Assembly: GCF_029227915.1 (NCBI RefSeq)
Contig: NC_079886.1
Location: forward strand, 27,382,501 to 27,446,500
DNA: 64,000 bases
From: Hydractinia symbiolongicarpus
Lineage: Eukaryota > Cnidaria > Hydrozoa > Anthoathecata > Hydractiniidae
Reading direction: 5' to 3'
Position numbers and translations under genes: made by a program. Below the pieces are notes generated by a model that was not told where the DNA came from, ran no database searches, and saw nothing but the letters and a program-made list of their open reading frames with translations. Below are positions 12,015 through 24,705 of this stretch, piece by piece (the stretch's first letter is position 1; each line of letters opens with the position of its first letter).

Positions 12015-12769
12015 AAAAATAATTTAAAGAATCGTTCGGGAAATGAGTTTACTCCCTGGGTACTTTCATTGTATACTTTTGACTATACGGGCCGAGTCCT
12101 GGATTTACGGGAAATTGCGGGTTTTCGTTTGCCGGCGATTAAACTCCTTTTATTTAGCGTCTCATCAATAATGAAATCGTTTTTGAAAACTACAAGTCTG
12201 ATGCGTTTTAGTGGTGAAAAAATAATTTAAAAAATCGTTCGGGAAATGAGTTTACTCCTGGGTACTTTCTTTGTATACATTCGACTATACGGGCCGATTC
12301 CAAGATATACGGGAAATCGCGGGTTTTCGTTTGCCGGCGATTAAACTCCTTTTATTCAGCGTCTCATCAAAAATGAAATCATTTTTGAAAACTACAAGTC
12401 TCATGCGTTTTAATGGTGAAAAAATAATATAAAGAATCGTTCGGGAAATGAGTTTACTCCCTGGGTACTTTCTTTGTATACTTTTGACTATACGGGCCGA
12501 GTCCTGGATTTACGGGAAATTGCGGGTTTTCGTTTGCCGGCGATTAAACTCCTTTTATTCAGCGTCTCATCAAAAATGAAATCGTTTTTGAAAACTACAA
12601 GTCTTATGCGTTTTAGTGGTGAAAAAATAATTTAAAAAATCGTTCGGGAAATGAGTTTACTCCTGGGTACTTTCTTTGTATACATTCGACTATACGGGCC
12701 GATTCCAGGATAAACGGGAAATCGCGGGTTTTCGTTTGCCGGCGATTAAACTCCTTTTATTCAGCGTCT
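12015..12769. repeat. Filler monomers preceding the 5-monomer module
   Basis: F3 with 'TACTTTCATTG' (12,061), F2, F3 and an F2 variant with 'CAGGATAAACGGG' (about 12,705). The same series precedes later modules at 14,801 and 17,032. Here the F4 monomer present in the later fillers is missing. The 'CTGATGCG' and 'CCAAGATATACGGG' changes are private to this stretch. Confidence 0.7.
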
Positions 12770-13785
12770 CATCAAAAATGAAATCATTTTTAAAAACTAC
12801 AAATCTCATGCGTTTTAGTGGTGAAAAAATAATTTAAAGAATCGTTCGGGAAATGAGTTTACTCCCTGGGTACTTTCTTTGTATACTTTTGACTATACGG
12901 GCCGAGTCCTGGATTTACGGGAAATTGCGGGTTTTCGTTTGCCGGCGATTAAACTCCATTTATTCAGCGTCTCATCAATAATGAAATCGTTTTTGAAAAC
13001 TACAAGTCTTATGCGTTTTAGTGGTAAAAAATTAATTTAAAAAATCGTTCGGGAAATGAGTTTACTCCCTGGGTACTTTCTTTGTATACTTTTCACTGTA
13101 CGGGCCGAGTCCGTGATATACGGAAAATCGCGGGTTTTCGTTTGCCGGCGATTAAACTTCTTTTATTCAGTGTCTCATCAAAAACGAAATCATTTTTGAA
13201 AACTACAAGTCTCATGCGTTTTAGTGGTGAAAAACAATTTAAAGAATCGTTCGGGAAATGAGTTTACTCCCTCCGTACTTTCTTTGTATACTTTTTGACT
13301 ATACGGGCCGAATCTGGGATTTACGGGAAATCGCGGGTTTTCGTTTGCCGGAGATTAAACTCCTTTTATTCAGCGTCTCATCAAGAATGAAATCGTTTTT
13401 GAAAACTACAAGTCTCATGCGTTTTAGTGGTAAGAAATTAATTTAAAAAATCGTTCGGGAAATGAGTTTACTCCCAGTTTACGTTCTTTGTATACATTCG
13501 ACTATACGGGCCGAGTCTGGGATTTACGGGAAATCGCGGGTTTTTATTTGCCGGAGATTTAACCCCTTTTATTCTGCGTCTCATCAAGAATGAAATCGTT
13601 TTTGAAAACTACAAGTCTTTTGCGTTTTAGTGGTAAAAAATTAATTTAAAAAATCGTTCGGGAAATGAGTTTACTCCCAGTTTACTTTCTCTGTATACAT
13701 TCATCTATACGGGTCAAGCCCGGGATTTACGGAAACTCCCGGGTTTTCGTTTGCCGGCGATTAAACTCCTTTTATTCAGCGTCTC
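12770..13785. repeat. 5-monomer module C, copy 1 (1,015 bp)
   Basis: A fixed series of five monomers: F3 with 'CTACAAATCTC', F5, an F6-like monomer with 'CTCCCTCCGTAC', a monomer with 'CAGTTTACGTTC' and 'GATTTAACCCC', and one with 'TCTTTTGCG' and 'GGAAACTCCCGGG'. The marker TCTTTTGCG lies at 13,616 here and at 14,631, 16,862 and 18,890 in the other copies. Copies 1 and 2 are directly adjacent, exactly 1,015 bp (5 x 203) apart. A private 'ATTCATCTATACGGG' near 13,701 marks this copy. Confidence 0.86.
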
Positions 13786-14800
13786 ATCAAAAATGAAATC
13801 ATTTTTAAAAACTACAAATCTCATGCGTTTTAGTGGTGAAAAAATAATTTAAAGAATCGTTCGGGAAATGAGTTTACTCCCTGGGTACTTTCTTTGTATA
13901 CTTTTGACTATACGGGCCGAGTCCTGGATTTACGGGAAATTGCGGGTTTTCGTTTGCCGGCGATTAAACTCCATTTATTCAGCGTCTCATCAATAATGAA
14001 ATCGTTTTTGAAAACTACAAGTCTTATGCGTTTTAGTGGTAAAAAATTAATCTAAAAAATCGTTCGGGAAATGAGTTTACTCCCTGGGTACTTTCTTTGT
14101 ATACTTTTCACTGTACGGGCCGAGTCCGTGATATACGGAAAATCGCGGGTTTTCGTTTGCCGGCGATTAAACTTCTTTTATTCAGTGTGTCATCAAAAAC
14201 GAAATCATTTTTGAAAACTACAAGTCTCATGCGTTTTAGTGGTGAAAAACAATTTAAAGAATCGTTCGGGAAATGAGTTTACTCCCTCCGTACTTTCTTT
14301 GTATACTTTTTGACTATACGGGCCGAATCTGGGATTTACGGGAAATCGCGGGTTTTCGTTTGTCGGAGATTAAACTCCTTTTATTCAGCGTCTCATCAAG
14401 AATGAAATCGTTTTTGAAAACTACAAGTCTCATGCGTTTTAGTGGTAAGAAATTAATTTAAAAAATCGTTCGGGAAATGAGTTTACTCCCAGTTTACGTT
14501 CTTTGTATACATTCGACTATACGGGCCGAGTCTGGGATTTACGGGAAATCGCGGGTTTTTATTTGCCGGAGATTTAACCCCTTTTATTCTGCGTCTCATC
14601 AAGAATGAAATCGTTTTTGAAAACTACAAGTCTTTTGCGTTTTAGTGGTAAAAAATTAATTTAAAAAATCGTTCGGGAAATGAGTTTACTCCCAGTTTAC
14701 TTTCTCTGTATACATTCAACTATACGGGTCAAGCCCGGGATTTACGGAAACTCCCGGGTTTTCGTTTGCAGGCGATTAAACTCCTTTTATTCAGCGTCTC
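13786..14800. repeat. 5-monomer module C, copy 2 (1,015 bp)
   Basis: Adjacent tandem copy of 12,770-13,785 with the same five monomers in the same order. Distinguishing changes: 'CAGTGTGTCATC' near 14,184 where copy 1 has 'CAGTGTCTCATC', 'TTTGTCGGAGATT' near 14,360, and 'TTTGCAGGCGATT' near 14,764. The 'TTTGCAGGC' form is shared with copies 3 and 4, so those copies descend from a copy-2-like module rather than from copy 1. Confidence 0.86.
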
Positions 14801-16015
14801 ATCAAAAATGAAATCATTTTTGAAAACTACAAGTCTCATGCGTTTTAGTGGTGAAAAAATAATTTAAAGAATCGTTCGGGAAATGAGTTTACTCCCTGGG
14901 TACTTTCATTGTATACTTTTGACTATACGGGCCGAGTCCTGGATTTACGGGAAATTGCGGGTTTTCGTTTGCCGGCGATTAAACTCCTTTTATTTAGCGT
15001 TTCATCAATAATGAAATCGTTTTTGAAAACTACAAGTCTTATGCGTTTTAGTGGTAAAAAATTAATTTAAAAAATCGTTCGGGAAATGAGTTTACTCCCT
15101 GGGTACTTTCTTTGTATACATTTGACTATACGGGCCAAGCCCGGGATTTACGGGAAATCGCGGGTTTTCGTTTACCGGCGATTAAATTTCTTTTATTCGG
15201 CGTCTCATCAAAAATGAAATCATTTTTGAAAACTACAAGTCTCATGCGTTTTAGTGGTGAAAAAATAATTTAAAAAATCGTTCGGGAAATGAGTTTACTC
15301 CTGGGTACTTTCTTTGTATACATTCGACTATACGGGCCGATTCCAGGATATACGGGAAATCGCGGGTTTTCGTTTGCCGGCGATTAAACTCCTTTTATTC
15401 AGCGTCTCATCAAAAATGAAATCATTTTTGAAAACTACAAGTCTCATGCGTTTTAATGGTGAAAAAATAATTTAAAGAATCGTTCGGGAAATGAGTTTAC
15501 TCCCTGGGTACTTTCTTTGTATACTTTTGACTATACGGGCCAAGTCCTGGATTTACGGGAAATTGCGGGTTTTCGTTTGCCGGCGATTAAACTCCTTTTA
15601 TTCAGCGTCTCATCAAGAATGAAATCGTTTTTGAAAACTACAAGTCTCATGCGTTTTAATGGTGAAAAAATAATTTAAAGAATCGTTCGGGAAATGAGTT
15701 TACTCCCTGGGTACTTTCTTTGTATACTTTTGACTATACGGGCCGAGTCCTGGATTTACGGGAAATTGCGGGTTTTCGTTTGCCGGCGATTAAACTCCTT
15801 TTATTCAGCGTCTCATCAAAAATGAAATCGTTTTTGAAAACTACAAGTCTTATGCGTTTTAGTGGTGAAAAAATAATTTAAAAAATCGTTCGGGAAATGA
15901 GTTTACTCCTGGGTACTTTCTTTGTATACATTCGACTATACGGGCCGATTCCAGGATAAACGGGAAATCGCGGGTTTTCGTTTGCCAGCGATTAAACTCC
16001 TTTTATTCAGCGTCT
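14801..16015. repeat. Filler between module C copies 2 and 3 (6 monomers)
   Basis: F3 with TACTTTCATTG (14,901), F4, F2, F3, a second F3-type monomer starting 'CATCAAGAATG' near 15,613, and F2 with 'CAGGATAAACGGG' near 15,953. The equivalent filler downstream (17,032-18,043) lacks one F3 monomer, which explains module spacings of 2,231 and 2,028 bp. Confidence 0.75.
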
Positions 16016-17031
16016 CATCAAAAATGAAATCATTTTTAAAAACTACAAATCTCATGCGTTTTAGTGGTGAAAAAATAATTTAAAGAATCGTTCGGGAAAT
16101 GAGTTTACTCCCTGGGTACTTTCTTTGTATACTTTTGACTATACGGGCCGAGTCCTGGATTTACGGGAAATTGCGGGTTTTCGTTTGCCGGCGATTAAAC
16201 TCCATTTATTCAGCGTCTCATCAATAATGAACTCGTTTTTGAAAACTACAAGTCTTATGCGTTTTAGTGGTAAAAAATTAATTTAAAAAATCGTTCGGGA
16301 AATGAGTTTACTCCCTGGGTACTTTCTTTGTATACTTTTCACTGTACGGGCCGAGTCCGTGATATACGGAAAATCGCGGGTTTTCGTTTGCCGGCGATTA
16401 AACTTCTTTTATTCAGTGTCTCATCAAAAACGAAATCATTTTTGAAAACTACAAGTCTCATGCGTTTTAGTGGTGAAAAACAATTTAAAGAATCGTTCGG
16501 GAAATGAGTTTACTCCCTCCGTACTTTCTTTGTATACTTTTTGACTATACGGGCCGAATCTGGGATTTACGGGAAATCGCGGGTTTTCGTTTGCCGGAGA
16601 TTAAACTCCTTTTATTCAGCGTCTCATCAAGAATGAAATCGTTTTTGAAAACTACAAGTCTCATGCGTTTTAGTGGTAAGAAATTAATTTAAAAAATCGT
16701 TCGGGAAATGAGTTTACTCCCAGTTTACGTTCTTTGTATACATTCGACTATACGGGCCGAGTCTGGGATTTACGGGAAATCGCGGGTTTTTATTTGCCGG
16801 AGATTTAACCCCTTTTATTCTGCGTCTCATCAAGAATGAAATCGTTTTTGAAAACTACAAGTCTTTTGCGTTTTAGTGGTAAAAAATTAATTTAAAAAAT
16901 CGTTCGGGAAATGAGTTTACTCCCAGTTTACTTTCTCTGTATACATTCAACTATACGGGTCAAGCCCGGGATTTACGGAAACTCCCGGGTTTTCGTTTGC
17001 AGGCAATTAAACTCCTTTTATTCAGCGTGTC
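16016..17031. repeat. 5-monomer module C, copy 3
   Basis: Same five-monomer series, 2,231 bp (11 monomers) after copy 2. TCTTTTGCG is at 16,862. Private changes include 'AATGAACTCGTTTTTG' near 16,227, and 'AGGCAATTAAACTCC' and 'CAGCGTGTCATC' near 17,001-17,034. Confidence 0.85.
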
Positions 17032-18043
17032 ATCAAAAATGAAATCATTTTTGAAAACTACAAGTCTCATGCGTTTTAGTGGTGAAAAAATAATTTAAAG
17101 AATCGTTCGGGAAATGAGTTTACTCCCTGGGTACTTTCATTGTATACTTTTGACTATACGGGCCGAGTCCTGGATTTACGGGAAATTGCGGGTTTTCGTT
17201 TGCCGGCGATTAAACTCCTTTTATTTAGCGTCTCATCAATAATGAAATCGTTTTTGAAAACTACAAGTCTTATGCGTTTTAGTGGTAAAAAATTAATTTA
17301 AAAAATCGTTCGGGAAATGAGTTTACTCCCTGGGTACTTTCTTTGTATACATTTGACTATACGGGCCAAGCCCGGGATTTACGGGAAATCGCGGGTTTTC
17401 GTTTACCGGCGATTAAATTTCTTTTATTCAGCGTCTCATCAAAAATGAAATCATTTTTGAAAACTACAAGTCTCATGCGTTTTAGTGGTGAAAAAATAAT
17501 TTAAAAAATCGTTCGGGAAATGAGTTTACTCCTGGGTACTTTCTTTGTATACATTCGACTATACGGGCCGATTCCAGGATATACGGGAAATCGCGGGTTT
17601 TCGTTTGCCGGCGATTAAACTCCTTTTATTCAGCGTCTCATCAAAAATGAAATCATTTTTGAAAACTACAAGTCTCATGCGTTTTAATGGTGAAAAAATA
17701 ATTTAAAGAATCGTTCGGGAAATGAGTTTACTCCCTGGGTACTTTCTTTGTATACTTTTGACTATACGGGCCGAGTCCTGGATTTACGGGAAATTGCGGG
17801 TTTTCGTTTGCCGGCGATTAAACTCCTTTTATTCAGCGTCTCATCAAGAATGAAATCGTTTTTGAAAACTACAAGTCTTATGCGTTTTAGTGGTGAAAAA
17901 ATAATTTAAAAAATCGTTCGGGAAATGAGTTTACTCCTGGGTACTTTCTTTGTATACATTCGACTATACGGGCCGATTCCAGGATAAACGGGAAATCGCG
18001 GGTTTTCGTTTGCCGGCGATTAAACTCCTTTTATTCAGCGTCT
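17032..18043. repeat. Filler between module C copies 3 and 4 (5 monomers)
   Basis: Repeats the 14,801-16,015 filler without one F3 monomer. The segment 17,641-18,190, crossing into module copy 4, is also found near 60,601-61,150 at a constant 42,960-bp offset, which is treated separately as a finding. Confidence 0.75.
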
Positions 18044-19070
18044 CATCAAAAATGAAATCATTTTTAAAAACTACAAATCTCATGCGTTTTAGTGGTGAAA
18101 AAATAATTTAAAGAATCGTTCGGGAAATGAGTTTACTCCCTGGGTACTTTCTTTGTATACTTTTGACAATACGGGCCGAGTCCTGGATTTACAGGAAATT
18201 GCGGGTTTTCGTTTGCCGGCGATTAAACTCCATTTATTCAGCGTCTCATCAATAATGAAATCGTTTTTGAAAACTACAAGTCTTCTGCGTTTTAGTGGTA
18301 AAAAATTAATTTAAAAAATCGTTCGGGAAATGAGTTTACTCCCTGGGTACTTTCTTTGTATACTTTTCACTGTACGGGCCGAGTCCGTGATATACGGAAA
18401 ATCGCGGGTTTGCGTTTGCCGGCGATTAAACTTGTTTTATTCAGTGTCTCATCAAAAACGAAATCATTTTTGAAAACTACAAGTCTCATGCGTTTTAGTG
18501 GTGAAAAACAATTTAAAGAATCGTTCGGGAAATGAGTTTACTCCCTCCGTACTTTCTTTGTATACTTTTTGACTAATCGGGCCGAATCTGGGATTTACGG
18601 GAAATCGCGGGTTTTCGTTTGCCGGAGATTAAACTCCTTTTATTCAGCGTCTCATCAAGAATGAAATCGTTTTTGAAAACTACAAGTCTCATGCGTTTTA
18701 GTGGTAAGAAATTAATTTAAAAAATCGTTCGGGAAATGAGTTTACTCCCAGTTTACGTTCTTTGTATACATTCGACTATACGGGCCGAGTCTGGGATTTA
18801 CGGGAAATCGCGGGTTTTTATTTGCCGGAGATTTAACCCCTTTTATTCTGCGTCTCATCAAGAATGAAATCGTTTTTGAAAACTACAAGTCTTTTGCGTT
18901 TTAGTGGTAAAAAATTAATTTAAAAAATCGTTCGGGAAATGAGTTTACTCCCAGTTTACTTTCTCTGTATACATTCAACTATACGGGTCAAGCCCGGGAT
19001 TTACGGAAACTCCCGGATTTTCGTTTGCAGGCGATTAAACTCCTTTTATTCAGCGTCTCATCAAAAATGA
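18044..19070. repeat. 5-monomer module C, copy 4 (last)
   Basis: Last copy of the module, 2,028 bp after copy 3, with TCTTTTGCG at 18,890. It carries private changes including 'TTTTGACAATACGGG' near 18,162, 'ATTTACAGGAAATT' near 18,187, 'TTGACTAATCGGGCC' near 18,569 and 'CTCCCGGATTTTCG' near 19,012. It is the most changed of the four copies by eye. None of its diagnostic monomers ('CTCCCTCCG', 'TTTACGTTC', 'TCTTTTGCG') appears again to the right. Confidence 0.84.
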
Positions 19071-20227
19071 AATCATTTTTGAAAACTACAAGTCTCATGC
19101 GTTTTAGTGTTAAAAAAAATAATTTAAAAAATTGCTCGGGAAATGAGTTTACTCCCAGTTTACTTTCCTTGTATACATTCGACTATACGGCCAAGCCCGG
19201 GATTTACGGGAAATCACGGGTTTTCGTTTGCCGGCGATTAAACTCCTTTTATTCAGCGTCTCATCAAAAACGAAATCATTTTTGAAAACTACAAGTCTCA
19301 TGCGTTTTAGTGGTAAAAAATTAATTTAAAAAATCGTTCGGGAAATGAGTTTACTCCCAGTTTACTTTCTTTGTATACATTCCACTATACGGTTCAAGCC
19401 CGGGATTTACGGCAAATCGCGGGTTTTCGTTTGCCGGCGATTAAACTCCTTTTATTCAGCGTCTCATCAAAAATGAAATCGTTTTTAAAAACTACAAGTC
19501 TTATGTGTTTTAGTGGTGAAAAAATAATTTAATAAATCGTTCGGGAAATGCGTTTACTCCTGGGTACTTTCTTTGTATACATTCGACTATACGGGCCGAT
19601 TCCAGGATATACGGGAAATCGCGGGTTTTCGTTTGCCGGCGATTAAACTCCTTTTATTCAGCGTCTCATCAAAAATGAAATCATTTTTAAAAACTACAAG
19701 TCTCATGCGTTTTAGTGGTGAAAAAATAATTTAAAGAATCGTTCGGGAAAAGAGTTTACTCCCTGGGTGCTTTCTTTGTATACTTTTGACTATACGGGCC
19801 GAGTCCTGGATTTACGGGAAATTGCGGGTTTTCGTTTGCCGGCGATTAAACTCCTTTTATTCAGCGTCTCATCAAAAATGAAATCGTTTTTGAAAACTAC
19901 AAGTCTTATGCGTTTTAGTGGTGAAAAAATAATTTAAAAAATCGTTCGGGAAATGAATTTACTCCTGGGTACTTTCTTTGCATACATTCGACTATACGGG
20001 CCGAGTCCGTGATATACGGAAAATCGCGGGTTTTCGTTTTCCGGAGATTAAACTCCTTTTATTCAGCGTCTCATCAAGAATGAAATCATTTTTGAAAACT
20101 ACAAATCTCATGCGTTTTAGTGGTGAAAAAATAATTTAAAGAATCGTTCGGGAAATGAGTTTACTCCCTGGGTACTTTCTTTGTATACTTTTGACTATAC
20201 GGGCCGAGTCCTGGATTTACGGGAAAT
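19071..20227. repeat. Mosaic monomers without a clear HOR
   Basis: About six monomers of F8, F1, F2 and F3 type with many private changes, for example 'TTTAGTGTTAAAAAAAATAA' near 19,104, 'AAATTGCTCGGG', 'ATACGGTTCAAGCC', 'TTATGTGTTTTAG' and 'GGGAAAAGAGTTTAC'. The unit near 19,980-20,045 is a hybrid: F2-like up to 'CATTCGACTATACGGG', then F5 'CCGAGTCCGTGATATACGG'. I found no second copy of this order in the window. It sits at the border between the left (1-19 kb) and middle repeat domains. Confidence 0.7.
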
Positions 20228-21236
20228 TGCGGGTTTTCGTTTGCTGGCGATTAAACTCCTTTTATTCAGCGTCTCATCAATAATGAAATCGTTTTTGAAA
20301 ACTACAAGTCTTATGCGTTTTAGTGGTAAAAAATAATTTAAAAAATCGTTCGGGAAATGAGTTTACTCCCTGGGTACTTTCTTTGTATACATTTGACTAT
20401 ACGGGCCAAGCCCGGGATTTACGGGAAATCGCGCGTTTTCGTTTACCGGCGATTAAATTTCTTTTATTTAGCGTCTCATCAAAAAGGAAATCATTTTTGA
20501 AAACTACAAGTCTCATGCGGTTTAGTGGTGAAAAAATAATTTAAAAAATCGTTCGGGAAATGAGTTTACTCCTGGGTACTTTCTTTGTATACATTCGACT
20601 ATACGGGCCGATTCCAGGATATACGGGAAATCGCGAGTTTTCGTTTGCCGGCGATTAAACTCCTTTTATTCAGCGTCTCATCAAAAATGAAATCATTTTT
20701 GAAAACTACAAGTCTCATGCGTTTTAATGGTGAAAAAATAATTTAAAGAATCGTTCGGGAAATGAGTTTACTCCCTGGGTACTTTCTTTGTATACTTTTG
20801 ACTATAAGGGCCGAGTCCTGGATTTACGGGAAATTGCGGGTTTTCGTTTGCCGGAGATTGAACTCCTTTTATTCAGCGTCTCATCAATAATGAAATCGGT
20901 TTTGAAAACTACAAGTCTCATGCGTTTTAGTGGTGAAAAAATAATTTAAAAAATTGTTCGGGAAATGAGTTTACTCCCAGTTTACTTTCTTTGTATACAT
21001 TCGACTATACGGGTCAAGCCCGGGATTTACGGGAAATCGCGGGTTTTCGTTTGCCGGCGATTAAACTCCTTTTATTCAGCGTCTCATCAAAAACGAAATC
21101 ATTATTGAAAACTACAAGTCTCATGCGTTTTAGGGGTAAAAAATTAATTTAAAAATCGTTAGGGAAATGAGTTTACTCCCAGTTTACTTTCTTTGTATAC
21201 ATTCGACTATACGGGTCAAGCCCGGGATTTACGGCA
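20228..21236. repeat. Module D (5 monomers), copy 1
   Basis: F4 ('AATCGCGCGTTTTCG'), F2 ('AATCGCGAGTTTTCG'), F3 ('CTATAAGGGCCGAG'), then F1 monomers with 'AATCGGTTTTG' and 'CATTATTGAAAAC'. The same order with the same unusual bases recurs at 24,691-25,699 (offset 4,463) and 26,110-27,118 (offset 5,882). Each end of the shared block lies in the conserved 'ATCGCGGGTTTTCG' tract. A private 'TTTAGGGGTAAAA' near 21,131 marks this copy. Confidence 0.82.
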
Positions 21237-24200
21237 TATCGCGGGTTTTCGTTTGCCGGCGATTAAACTCCTTTTATTCAGCGTCTCAACAAAAATGAAA
21301 TCATTTTTGAAAACTAAAAGTCTCATGCGTTTTAGTGGTGAAAAAATAATTTAAAGAATCGTTCGGGAAATGAGTTCACTCCCAGTTTACTTTCTTTGTA
21401 TACATTCGACTATACGGGTGAAGCCCGGGATTTACGGCAAATCGCGGGTTTTCGTTTGCCGGCGATTAAACTCCTTTTATTCAGCGTCTCATCAAAATTG
21501 AAATCATTTTTGAAAACTAAAAGTCTCATGCGTTTTAGTGGTGAAAAAATAATTTAAAGAATCGTTCGGGAAATGAGTTCACTTCCTGCGTACTTTCTTT
21601 GTATACTTTTGACTATACGGGCCGAATCTGGGATTTACGTGAAATCGCAGGTTTTCGTTTGCCTGAGATTAAACTCCTTTTATTTAGCGTCTCATCAAGA
21701 ATGAAATCGTTTTTAAAAACTACAAGTCTTATGCGTTTTAGTGGTAAAAAATTAATTTAAAAAATCGTGCGGGAAATGAGTTTACTCCCAGTTTACTTTC
21801 TTTGTATACATTCCACTATACGGGTCAAGCCCGGGATTTACGGCAAATCGCGGGTTTTCGTTTGCCGGCGATTAAACTACTTTTATTCAGCGTCTCATCA
21901 AATATGAAATCATTTTTGAAAACTAAAAGTCTCATGCGTTTTAGTGGTTAAAAAAATAATTTAAAGAATCGTTTGGGAAATGAGTTTACTCCCTGGGTAC
22001 TTTCTTTGTATACTTTTCACTGTACGGGCCGAGTCCGTGATATACGGAAAATCGCGGGTTTTCGTTTGCCGGAGATTAAACTCCTTTTATTCAGCGTCTC
22101 ATCAAGAATGAAATCGTTTTTGAAAACTACAAATCTTATGCGTTTTAGTAGTAAAAAATTAAGTTAAAAATCGTTCGGGAAATGAGTTTACTCCCAGTTT
22201 ACTTTCTTCGCATAAATTCGACTATATGGGTCAAGCCCGGGATTTACGGGAACTCTCGGGTTTTCGTTTGCCGGCGATTAAACTCCTTTTATTCAGCGTC
22301 TCATCAAAAATGAAATCATTTTTGAAAACTACAAGTCTCATGCGTTTTAGTGGTGAAAAAATAATTTAAAAAATTGTTCGGGAAATGAGTTTACTCCCAG
22401 TTTACTTTCTTTGTATTCTTTTTGACTATACGGGCCGAATCTGGGATTTACGGGAAATCGCGGGTTTTCGTTTGCCGGAGATTGAACTCCTTTTATTCAG
22501 CGTCTCATCAAAAATGAAATCGTTTTTGAAAACTACAAGTCTCATGCGTTTTAGTGGTGAAAAAATAATTTAAAAAATTGTTCGGGAAATGAGTTTTCTC
22601 CCAGTTTACTTTCTTTGTATACATTCGACTATACGGGTCAAGCCCGGGATTTGCGGGAAATCGCGGGTTTTCGTTTGCCGGCGATTAAACTCCTTTTATT
22701 CAGCGTCTCATCAAAAACGAAATCATTATTGAAAACTACAAGTCTCATGCGTTTTAGTGGTAAAAAATTAATTTAAAAAATCGTTAGGGAAATGAGTTTA
22801 CTCCCAGTTTACTTTCTTTGTATACATTCGACTATACGGGTGAAGCCCGGGATTTACGGCAAATCGCGGGTTTTCGTTTGCCGGCGATTAAACTCCTTTT
22901 ATTCAGCGTCTCAACAAAAATGAAATCATTTTTGAAAACTAAAAGTCTTATGCGTTTTAGTGGTGAAAAAATAATTTAAAGAATCGTTTGGGAAATGAGT
23001 TCACTCCCTGCGTACTTTCTTTGTATACTTTTGACTATACGGGCCGAATCTGGGATTTACGGGAAATCGCAGGTTTTCGTTTGCCGGAGATTAAACTCCT
23101 TTTATTCAGCGTCTCATCAAGAATAAAATCGTTTTTGAAAACTACAAGTCTTATGCGTTTTAGTGGTAAAAAATTAATTTTAAAAATCGTTCGGGAAATG
23201 AGTTTACTCCCAGTTTACTTTCTTCGTATAAATTCGACTATACGGGTCAAGCTCGGGATTTACGGGAACTCTCGGGTTTTCGTTTGCCGGCGATTAAACT
23301 CCTTTTATTCAGCGTCTCACCAAAAATGAAATCATTTTTAAAAACTACAAGTCTCATGCGTTTTAGTGGTAAAGAAATAATTTAAAAAATCGTTCGGGAA
23401 ATGAGTTTACTCCCTGGGTAATTTCTTTGTATACATTCGACTATACGGCCAAGCCCAGGATTTACGGGAAATCGCGGGTTTTCGTTTGCCGGCGATTAAA
23501 CTCCTTTTATTTAGCGTCTCATCAAAAACAAAATCATTTTTGAAAACTACAAGTCTCATGCGTTTTAGTGGTGAAAAATAATTTAAAGAATCGTTCGGGA
23601 AATGAGTTTACTCCCTGGGTACTTTCTTTGTATACATTTGACTATACGGGCCGAATCTGGGATTTACGGGAAATTGCAGGTTTTCGTTTGCCTGAGATTA
23701 AAATCCTTTTATTCAGCGTCTCATCAAGAATGAAATCGTTTTTAAAAACTACAAGTCTTATGCGTTTTAGTGGTAAAAAATTAATTTAAAAAATCGTGCG
23801 GGAAATGAGTTTACTCCCAGTTTACTTTCTTTGTATACATTCCACTATACGGGTCAAGCCCGGGATTTACGGCAAATCGCGGGTTTTCGTTTCCCGGCGA
23901 TTAAACTACTTTTATTCAGCGTCTCATCAAAAATGAAATCATTTTTGAAAACTAAAAGTCTCATGCATTTTAGTGGTGAAAAAATAATTTAAAGAATCGT
24001 TTGGGAAATGAGTTTACTCCCTGGGTACTTTCTTTGTATACTTTTCACTGTACGGGCCGAGTCCGTGATATACGGAAAATCGCGGGTTTTGGTTTGCCGG
24101 AGATTAAACTCCTTTTATTCAGCGTCTCATCAAGAATGAAATCGTTTTTGAAAACTACAAATCTTATGCGTTTTAGTGGTAAAAAATTAATTTAAAAAAT

Positions 24201-24705
24201 CGTTCGGGAAATGAGTTTACTCCCAGTTTACTTTCTTCGTATAAATTCGACTATATGGGTCAAGCCCGGGATTTACGGGAACTCTCGGGTTTTCGTTTGC
24301 CGGCGATTAAACTCCTTTCATTCAGCGTCTCATCAAAAATGAAATCATTTTTGAAAACTACAAGTCTCATGCGTTTTAGTGGTGAAAAAATAATTTAAAA
24401 AATTGTTCAGGAAATGAGTTTACTCCCAGTTTACTTTCTTTGTATACTTTTTGACTATACGGGCCGAATCTGGGATTTACGGGAAATCGCGGGTTTTCGT
24501 TTGCCGGAGATTGAACTCCTTTTATTCAGCGTCTCATCAAAAATGAAATCGTTTTTGAAAACTACAAGTCTCATGCGTTTTAGTGGTGAAAAAATAATTT
24601 AAAAAATTGTTCGGGAAATGAGTTTACTCCCAGTTTACTTTCTTTGTATACATTCGACTATACGGGTCAAGCCCGGGATTTACGGGAAATCGCGGGTTTT
24701 CGTTT
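20900..24705. repeat. Large spaced duplication, left copy (offset 6,897 bp)
   Basis: About 3.8 kb that recurs at 27,797-31,602 with a constant 6,897-bp offset (34 monomers). Shared rare variants include 'ACGGCATATCGCGG' (21,231 and 28,128), 'TCTTCGCATAAATTCG' (22,206 and 29,103), 'TTGTATTCTTTTTGAC', 'GAGTTTTCTCCCAG' and 'TTTAGTAGTAAAAAATTAAG'. F7 monomers make their first appearance in the window here. Copies differ by scattered substitutions such as 'GAATAAAATCG' near 23,122 against 'GAATGAAATCG'. Confidence 0.86.

Noticed and set aside
22385-22573. Recurrent 62-64-codon frames ending at the 'ATAATTTAA' stop, in scores of F5, F6, F7 and F9 monomers
   Set aside because: Each is one monomer read from GGGAAATG to the A/T-rich stretch. 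Sister monomers break the frame freely with single-base indels, and amino-acid differences follow CpG transitions rather than codon position. This is a property of the repeat, not of a peptide family.
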